49,502 bases of DNA. Source: DATDPM01 sp041498815. GTDB taxonomy: Bacteria > Pseudomonadota > Alphaproteobacteria > DATDPM01. Below, in pieces: positions 44,477 through 49,502 of this stretch (within the stretch, counting starts at the first letter, position 1; each line of letters opens with the position of its first letter). The stretch spans positions 1 through 49,502 of the forward strand of contig JBGQJC010000014.1 of the NCBI GenBank assembly GCA_041498815.1, written 5' to 3'. A model generated the notes under the pieces. It was not told where the DNA came from, searched no databases, and worked only from the letters and a program-made list of their open reading frames with translations. The position numbers and the translations under genes were made by a program.

Positions 44477-45076
44477 ATGCAGCTTTTGGTCGGGCTCGGC
44501 AATCCCGGGCCGTCCTACGCCGAAAATCGCCACAACGTCGGCTTCCTGGCGGCCGATGCCATCGCCAAGCGCTATTCTTTCGCGCCGCTGCGCGCCAAGT
44601 TCCACGGCCAATACGGCGAAGGCGTCGTCGGCGAACACAAGATTTTTCTCCTGAAGCCGCAAACCTTCATGAACGATTCCGGGCGCTCGGTGGCCGAAGC
44701 GGCGCGCTTCTTCAAAATCGCGCCCGCCGAGATCGCCGTCATCCACGACGAAATCGATCTCAAGCCCGGAAAGGTGCGGGCCAAGTGCGGGGGCAGCAGC
44801 GCCGGCCACAATGGGCTGCGCAGCATCGACGATTACATCGGCCCCGATTATTGGCGCATCCGGATCGGGGTCGGGCGGCCCGATCCCGGTTTCGATGCCG
44901 CCGATTACGTGCTGCAGAATTTTGCGCGCGCCGATCGGCCCTGGCTGGCCGCGACCTTGGACGCGGTTGCCGAGGCCCTGCCGCATTTTCTCGACGGCGA
45001 AGCTCCCCAGTTCATGACCAAGGTCGCGATGCTGGCGCCCCCGCCCGGCGCCGCCGACGGCGACGATGGGGTTTAA
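44477..45076 (+). CDS. pth: Peptidyl-tRNA hydrolase
   Basis: Releases peptides from peptidyl-tRNA dropped by ribosomes. The 199-residue protein has the start MQLLVGLGNPGPSYAENRHNVGF with N9 and catalytic H19, KPQTFMNDSGRSV, IHDEIDL with the catalytic Asp, and AGHNGLRSI. The stop lies 11 bases inside ychF, so the two genes overlap. rplY-pth-ychF is a common conserved order. Confidence 0.97.
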   Translation: MQLLVGLGNPGPSYAENRHNVGFLAADAIAKRYSFAPLRAKFHGQYGEGVVGEHKIFLLKPQTFMNDSGRSVAEAARFFKIAPAEIAVIHDEIDLKPGKVRAKCGGSSAGHNGLRSIDDYIGPDYWRIRIGVGRPDPGFDAADYVLQNFARADRPWLAATLDAVAEALPHFLDGEAPQFMTKVAMLAPPPGAADGDDGV

Positions 45077-46166
45077 ATGCGGCATCGTCGGCCTGCCCAA
45101 TGTCGGCAAGTCGACCCTGTTCAACGCGCTGACGGCGACCCAGGCGGCCGAAGCCCAGAACTATCCGTTTTGCACCATCGAGCCCAATGTCGGCCGCGTC
45201 GGCGTTCCCGATACCCGCCTCGACGTGCTGGCCCGGCTCGCCAAGTCCGCCAAGGTCATCGCGACCCAGCTTGAATTCGTGGACATCGCCGGCCTCGTGC
45301 GCGGGGCCAGCAAGGGCGAGGGTCTCGGCAACAAGTTCCTCGCCCACATCCGCGAAGTGGACGCCATCGTTCACGTGCTGCGCTGCTTTGCGGGCGGCGA
45401 CGTGGTCCATGTCGAAGGTTCGGTCGACCCGTTGCGTGACGCCGAAACCGTCGAAACCGAACTCATGCTCGCCGACCTCGAGTCGCTCGAGCGCCGCGTG
45501 GAAGCTCTGGCGAAAAAAGCGAAGGGCGGCGACAAGGAATCGAAGCAACAACTGGGTATTGCGGAACGCGCGCTCGATCTCCTTCGCGCCGGCAATCCCG
45601 CGCGCGGCCTTAAGGTTGCCGCCGAGGAGGAGCCTTTATTTCGCCAGCTCCAGCTCATCACGGCAAAACCGGTGCTCTATGTCTGCAATGTCGACGAAGA
45701 GAGTGCTGCGGCCGGCAACGCGCTTTCGCAGGCGGCCGCAAAACGGGCCTCCGCTACGGGTGCTGCGAGCGTGGTGATTTCGGCCGCGATCGAATCGGAA
45801 GTAGCACAGCTCGCGGACGAATCGGAACGCCGCGAATTTCTCAAATCCCTCGGCCTGAAAGAGACCGGGCTTGCGCGCGTCATTCGCGCCGGCTATGCGC
45901 TCCTCGATCTCATCACCTTTTTCACCGCCGGGCCGAAGGAGGCGCGCGCCTGGACGGTGAACCGCGGCACCAAGGGCCCGCAGGCGGCGGGCACCATCCA
46001 CACCGATTTCGAGCGCGGCTTCATCTGCGCGGAAGTGATCGCTTACGACGATTACGCGGCGGCCGGCGGCGAGCAGGGCGCGAAAGACGCGGGGCGTATG
46101 CGCCTCGAAGGCAAGGATTATGTGATCGCCGACGGCGACGTCGTCCATTTCCGCTTCAACGTGTAG
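45066..46166 (+). CDS. ychF: Redox-regulated ribosome-binding ATPase YchF
   Basis: A 366-residue Obg-family P-loop ATPase (prefers ATP over GTP) that binds ribosomes and modulates stress responses. G1 is GLPNVGKSTLFNALT, G3 is DIAGLVRGASKGEGLGN, and the coiled-coil insert lies around residues 130-190. The C-terminal TGS-like domain includes LITFFTAGPKEARAWTVNRGTKGPQAAG. It starts inside pth and converges on the M48 protease gene with 43 bases between the stops. Confidence 0.97.
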   Translation: MGFKCGIVGLPNVGKSTLFNALTATQAAEAQNYPFCTIEPNVGRVGVPDTRLDVLARLAKSAKVIATQLEFVDIAGLVRGASKGEGLGNKFLAHIREVDAIVHVLRCFAGGDVVHVEGSVDPLRDAETVETELMLADLESLERRVEALAKKAKGGDKESKQQLGIAERALDLLRAGNPARGLKVAAEEEPLFRQLQLITAKPVLYVCNVDEESAAAGNALSQAAAKRASATGAASVVISAAIESEVAQLADESERREFLKSLGLKETGLARVIRAGYALLDLITFFTAGPKEARAWTVNRGTKGPQAAGTIHTDFERGFICAEVIAYDDYAAAGGEQGAKDAGRMRLEGKDYVIADGDVVHFRFNV

Positions 46167-46209
46167 CGGCTTCGGCGGGCCAAAAGAATCCGGTGGCGGA
46201 GTTGCCGCC

Positions 46210-47307
46210 CTATTTCTCGATCTCCGGATTCAGGGGCGCACCCGCTTTGATCTTGCCGTCGATTTCGACCGCAGTCTGTTCGAGGGCGAGGAATCGTTCC
46301 GGCGTCGGCGGGTGCGAGACGGCGAGCGTTGCACTCGCCGATCCGGGGTTAGTCAATGCGAATCGCCGCCAAATGTTCGCAGCACCGTCGACCGGGTATC
46401 CGGCACGGGCCATGAGATAAAGACCGACGTAATCGGCTTCGGCCTCGAACGATTTGCTATAGGCCTCCGCTCCCATTTGGCCAAATGCGCCCTGAGTATT
46501 GCCGCCAAATAACGCAAACAAAACATCGAATACGCCGCCGATCGCCGCATTCGTCTCTTTCTTGCCCATATGCCCCATCACATTGTGGGCCATTTCATGG
46601 CCGAAGACAGTCGCGAGCTCGTAGTCGTTTTGGGTGAACCGCATCAGGCCCGTGGTGATAACGATATTTTCGCCGTCTGCGTGCGCATTCACCTCATCCT
46701 TAGTTTCGACGGCGAATCCGTAAGCGCAGATGCGATGCGCAGTCACATCGATTTGACGCGGCCCGTTTTTTGTCTGAACATCAAGCCGAATGGTCGTGCT
46801 ATGTGAGGTCAACTCGTCGAGTTTCTCCCCCGCGTGCTTGATCGCGTCCTTTCCCGCCGGAATCGCCCAGCCATTAATGCCGATAAGGGCGTCTCCCACC
46901 GACACGCCTGCAAGCGTCAACGCAGACCCGTTACCCGTGGCAAAGAGATTCGCGGTGTTCGCGAATCCCATGCGCGTCATCGTCCCTTCGTATTCTTTGC
47001 CGAAGGAGTATCTATTGACCCAGATGCCCTCCAGGCTGATTTTCGTCTTGTCTTTGCAGAGATCGATGTTCCGCTCAAGAAATGGGTAGGCGATGTTCGC
47101 CAGCCGCTGATACTTCTCCATGCGGTCTTCGATGATGAGTTCGCGCTGCTTGTCGGCTTCGGCCTCGCTCGCGGCCTTGCTCACTTCGGGTCGTTTCGAA
47201 GTCGGGGCGCAAGCGGCGGCAACAATAATTAAGACGAGAAGGGCCACCCACGCGCTGCCTTGGCGTGTGCACGTTCGGACGACAGCCCCAGTGCCGCCGC
47301 TGGACAA
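46210..47307 (-). CDS. M48-family metalloprotease, putative lipoprotein with PDZ-like segment
   Basis: A 365-residue envelope protease. A hydrophobic signal (WVALLVLIIVAAACAP) ends in a lipobox with Cys33, so it should be a lipoprotein. Zinc-binding H237-E-x2-H241 (VFGHEMAHN) and E288 (SFEAEADYVGLYLM) are the M48 ligands. Residues about 125-180 (GSALTLAGVSVGDALIGINGWAIP) look like a PDZ-type module. The only available start upstream of the signal is a TTG at 47307 preceded by GGGGG. GC is somewhat lower than in flanking genes, which may mark acquisition. Likely role: degradation of misfolded envelope proteins (BepA/LoiP-like), by family only. Confidence 0.85.
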   Translation of the reverse strand: MSSGGTGAVVRTCTRQGSAWVALLVLIIVAAACAPTSKRPEVSKAASEAEADKQRELIIEDRMEKYQRLANIAYPFLERNIDLCKDKTKISLEGIWVNRYSFGKEYEGTMTRMGFANTANLFATGNGSALTLAGVSVGDALIGINGWAIPAGKDAIKHAGEKLDELTSHSTTIRLDVQTKNGPRQIDVTAHRICAYGFAVETKDEVNAHADGENIVITTGLMRFTQNDYELATVFGHEMAHNVMGHMGKKETNAAIGGVFDVLFALFGGNTQGAFGQMGAEAYSKSFEAEADYVGLYLMARAGYPVDGAANIWRRFALTNPGSASATLAVSHPPTPERFLALEQTAVEIDGKIKAGAPLNPEIEK

Positions 47308-47443
47308 CGATTTGTACCCCCGGTGCGGATTCTATCCTGGGTTGACGTTCCGGTCCAGGTGCGCGTTGCCGTTGGGCTCTTGTAGTTTGCTCTGCCGCTT
47401 CGAGCCTCATAATTTGTAGCCAAAGTGAATTAGTGTCCCATCC

Positions 47444-48109
47444 ATGGAAAAAATGATGCAACTCACCGCCGCCGACGGCCATGAGTTCGGCGCCTACCGC
47501 GCGGAGCCAGGCGCAAGTGCGCTGGGCGGCATCGTCGTGCTCCAGGAGATCTTCGGCGTCAACGGCCATATCCGGGCCGTCGCCGACAGGTTCGCGGGCG
47601 AAGGCTACGCCGCGCTCGCACCCGCCTTGTTCGACCGCATCGAGCGCAACGTCGAGCTCGGCTACGACGACGAGGCGGTGGCGATTGGCCGTCGGCTTCG
47701 GGGCGCGCTCGATATCGACGCGGTCATGCGCGACATCGCCGCGGCGATCGCGGCGCTGCGCCCAAGGGGCCGCGTCGGTGTCGTGGGATTCTGCTGGGGC
47801 GGGTCGCTGGCTTGGCTAGCCGCCTGCCGCCTCGATCCCGATTGCGCCATTTGCTACTACGGCGCCCAGATCGTCGATTTCGCGGGCGAGACGCCGCGTT
47901 GCCCGGTGATCCTTCATTTCGGCGAGAAAGACCCGCTCATCCCGGCCGAATCTGCCGCGGCGATCAGAAAAGCGCACGCGGCTGTCCCGGCTTTCACTTA
48001 TCCCGCGGGCCACGGCTTCAATTGCGACCAGCGCGGCGATTACCATGCCCCGTCCGCCGCGCTCGCGTGGCGGCGCAGCCTGGCTCATTTGCGCAGCCAT
48101 ATCGATTGA
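47444..48109 (+). CDS. Dienelactone hydrolase family protein
   Basis: A 221-residue alpha/beta hydrolase of the DLH family. The triad is C117 (VGFCWGG), D163 (GEKDPLIP) and H190 (AGHGFNC), with E35 (LQEIFGVN) in the position that modulates the nucleophile in dienelactone hydrolase. The natural substrate is uncertain; no chloroaromatic degradation genes are near. ATG codons at 47444, 47453 and 47456 are all possible starts and none has a clear ribosome-binding site; the first is reported. It converges on the diguanylate cyclase gene with 13 bases between the stops. Confidence 0.88.
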   Translation: MEKMMQLTAADGHEFGAYRAEPGASALGGIVVLQEIFGVNGHIRAVADRFAGEGYAALAPALFDRIERNVELGYDDEAVAIGRRLRGALDIDAVMRDIAAAIAALRPRGRVGVVGFCWGGSLAWLAACRLDPDCAICYYGAQIVDFAGETPRCPVILHFGEKDPLIPAESAAAIRKAHAAVPAFTYPAGHGFNCDQRGDYHAPSAALAWRRSLAHLRSHID

Positions 48110-48122
48110 AACCGGGAGCCGT

Positions 48123-49172
48123 TCAGACGGCGACCGCGCGCCCGATCTGATCCTCGGTGATGACCCGGTTGCGGCCGTTGCGCTTGGCCGCATAGAGCGC
48201 CTCGTCGGCGCGCTTGATGAGGCTTTCGCCGGAATCGGCGCTTCTCAGATTCGCCGCGCCGACCGAAAGCGTGATCGTGCCGAAATCCTCGCCCGTGCGC
48301 TTCTGGATGATGTGGCGCGAGGCGACCGCTTCGCGGATCTGGTCGGCGAGCGTGGCCGCACCCGAAAGCCGGGTCGCGGGCAGAATCACCGCAAATTCCT
48401 CGCCGCCGTAGCGGGCAACGGTATCGCGCCCCTTGATCGATGTCTTGAGGATGCGGGCGACCAGTTGCAGCACCTTGTCGCCAAGCTGGTGACCGAAGCT
48501 GTCGTTGAACTTCTTGAAGTAATCGATGTCGATCATGAGAAGGCTCAGGGTTTCGCCGGTTTCTTTGGTCTCGCGCAAGGCGGCCTTGAGACGGTCGTCG
48601 AAGGAGCGGCGGTTGGCGATGCCGGTCAAGGCATCGGTATGGGCCTCGCGCCGCACTGACTCGAGACTCCGGCGCAGTTCGACGATCTCGATGGACGATT
48701 CCTTGATGTCGCCCGCGATCTGTTCGCTGCGCTCGCGCATTTTGCGCGTTTCCGATAACACCGAGCCGATGATCTGATTGAGTTCGGTGGACTCGATGCC
48801 GCGGGCGAGCCGGCCGGTGTAGGTTTCCAGGTTTTGCCCGTAATTCGCGGCGTGGACGTTGGCGTCGTTCAAGCGCTCGATGACCTTGGCGACCGACGCC
48901 TGGATCAAGGCACCCGTCTGGCGGATCGCCTCCGCTTCCATGTCGGTTTCGAAGAATTGGCCGTAGAGATCGAGGATGCGGTGCTCGGTGAGTTCTTCTT
49001 TCCCGTCCACGACACGGCCGAGAACCCGCTCCAGCTCCGGGTCCGCCTTGGAATAATAGGCGTACCACAGGGCGTAGCATTTGGGCGTCGGCGCGAACCC
49101 TTTCGACTTGATGAGGGAGAATGCCGCCTCGGCGGTTTCGTGGACGGATGCAACGTCGTCGGTGAGAATCAC
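48123..49172 (-). CDS. Diguanylate cyclase (GGDEF domain)
   Basis: A 349-residue c-di-GMP synthase. Residues 180-340 are a GGDEF domain: DALTGIANRRSFDDRL, metal site MIDIDYFKKFNDSFGH (D215) and active-site RYGGEEF (256-260). The inhibitory I-site expected as R-x2-D five residues before GGEEF reads K247-G-R-D250, so product inhibition may be weak. Residues 1-175 are helical with coiled-coil tendency and no membrane segment; KCYALWYAYYSKADPEL occurs in a common alphaproteobacterial cytoplasmic DGC family. GTG start with GGGGG upstream. Confidence 0.93.
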   Translation of the reverse strand: MILTDDVASVHETAEAAFSLIKSKGFAPTPKCYALWYAYYSKADPELERVLGRVVDGKEELTEHRILDLYGQFFETDMEAEAIRQTGALIQASVAKVIERLNDANVHAANYGQNLETYTGRLARGIESTELNQIIGSVLSETRKMRERSEQIAGDIKESSIEIVELRRSLESVRREAHTDALTGIANRRSFDDRLKAALRETKETGETLSLLMIDIDYFKKFNDSFGHQLGDKVLQLVARILKTSIKGRDTVARYGGEEFAVILPATRLSGAATLADQIREAVASRHIIQKRTGEDFGTITLSVGAANLRSADSGESLIKRADEALYAAKRNGRNRVITEDQIGRAVAV

Positions 49173-49322
49173 GGGAGTGCCCCCATATTATCGGTCCCGG
49201 CGGCGGGGTGCGCCCCGGTCCGTCCGCCCGGAGGGAACGATAGAGGGAAATTCTTTAAACGAGATTAACCGAAAGCATAGGGCGATGCCGGATTAGCCCG
49301 TGATTTGCCTGCCCCGGCGGTA

Positions 49323-49502
49323 TCAGCCCGCACCCCTGGCCTTGGGCTGGCGCCCATAGGTTTTGAATTTCTTCACCACCCGGGCCATCTCTGGCCTGCT
49401 GAGCATCACCGGCTTACCCACCAAAAGCGCCCGCCAATACTGCTCGCAGAGCGCCTCCATTTCCTCGGCCAAACGCCCCGCCGCGGCCAGATTGGCACCC
49501 AC
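49323..49502 (-). CDS. Class II aldolase/adducin family protein (C-terminal fragment at window edge)
   Basis: The last 59 residues of a gene that runs off the right edge on the minus strand; the frame is open to base 49502. The visible end VGANLAAAGRLAEEMEALCE, QYWRALLVGKPVMLSRPEMA and VVKKFKTYGRQ matches the C-terminus of L-fuculose-phosphate-aldolase-type class II aldolases. The zinc ligands lie outside the window, so activity cannot be judged. It lies 150 bases upstream of the diguanylate cyclase start. Confidence 0.75.
   Translation of the reverse strand: MGANLAAAGRLAEEMEALCEQYWRALLVGKPVMLSRPEMARVVKKFKTYGRQPKARGAG

Noticed and set aside
47308..47443. tRNA-like or partial tRNA sequence between the M48 and DLH genes
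   Set aside because: A GGTTGACGTTCC-like stretch recalls a T-arm, but no acceptor, D or anticodon stems can be formed.

Overview
The window is about 49.5 kb of high-GC, densely packed chromosomal DNA. Gene content and organisation point to an alphaproteobacterium, most likely of the Rhodospirillales (an inference from the gene set, not a placement): carAB-greA, an ELM1-like protein, an alphaproteobacterial EF-G-like GTPase, hopanoid-modification genes (hpnI, hpnJ, hpnL), a phasin (polyhydroxyalkanoate granules), uvrC-pgsA-moeA-moaD-moaE, ilvE next to a MarR/OmpR/EnvZ-like trio, and rplY-pth-ychF. I see no rRNA, tRNA, CRISPR array, insertion sequence or prophage.

Layout. 1-5502: carA (cut by the left edge), carB, greA and a convergent Lrp-type regulator. 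5686-9392: an ELM1-like protein, a 2OG-Fe(II) oxygenase and a 645-residue protein of unknown function. 9528-11455: trxB and a LysR regulator. 11456-13245: a short stretch of visibly lower GC holding a trypsin-like peptidase and a HEPN-like protein, the clearest accessory insertion. 13425-18330 (minus strand): dps, EF-G-like GTPase, ketopantoate reductase, aspartate aminotransferase. 18403-22681 (minus): hpnI, hpnJ, hpnL and a CDP-alcohol phosphatidyltransferase, with hpnK missing. 23301-30244: uvrB, a PfkB-family kinase, a pteridine-reductase-like SDR, uvrC, pgsA. 30354-32346: moeA, moaD, moaE (molybdenum cofactor). 32360-35966: ilvE, MarR, response regulator, histidine kinase. 36076-38657: phasin, proC, YbjN-like protein, ubiK. 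38813-42555: hldD, a 21-codon coupled mini-ORF, lgt, a MidA-type methyltransferase, pgeF. 42753-46166: prs, rplY, pth, ychF. 46210-49502: M48 lipoprotein protease, dienelactone-hydrolase-like protein, diguanylate cyclase, and the C-terminal end of a class II aldolase.

How the genes fit together. Most are housekeeping genes: pyrimidine/arginine precursor synthesis, nucleotide excision repair (uvrB, uvrC), envelope lipids and lipoproteins (pgsA, lgt, hldD, hopanoid genes), translation (greA, pth, ychF, rplY, EF-G-like) and molybdopterin. Many are translationally coupled by 4-base ATGA/GTGA overlaps. The parts most worth a second look are the peptidase-HEPN pair, the hopanoid cluster without hpnK, the repeat-containing 645-residue orphan, the mini-ORF bridging hldD and lgt, and a 0.5-kb AT-rich gene-free stretch with two perfect palindromes upstream of uvrC.
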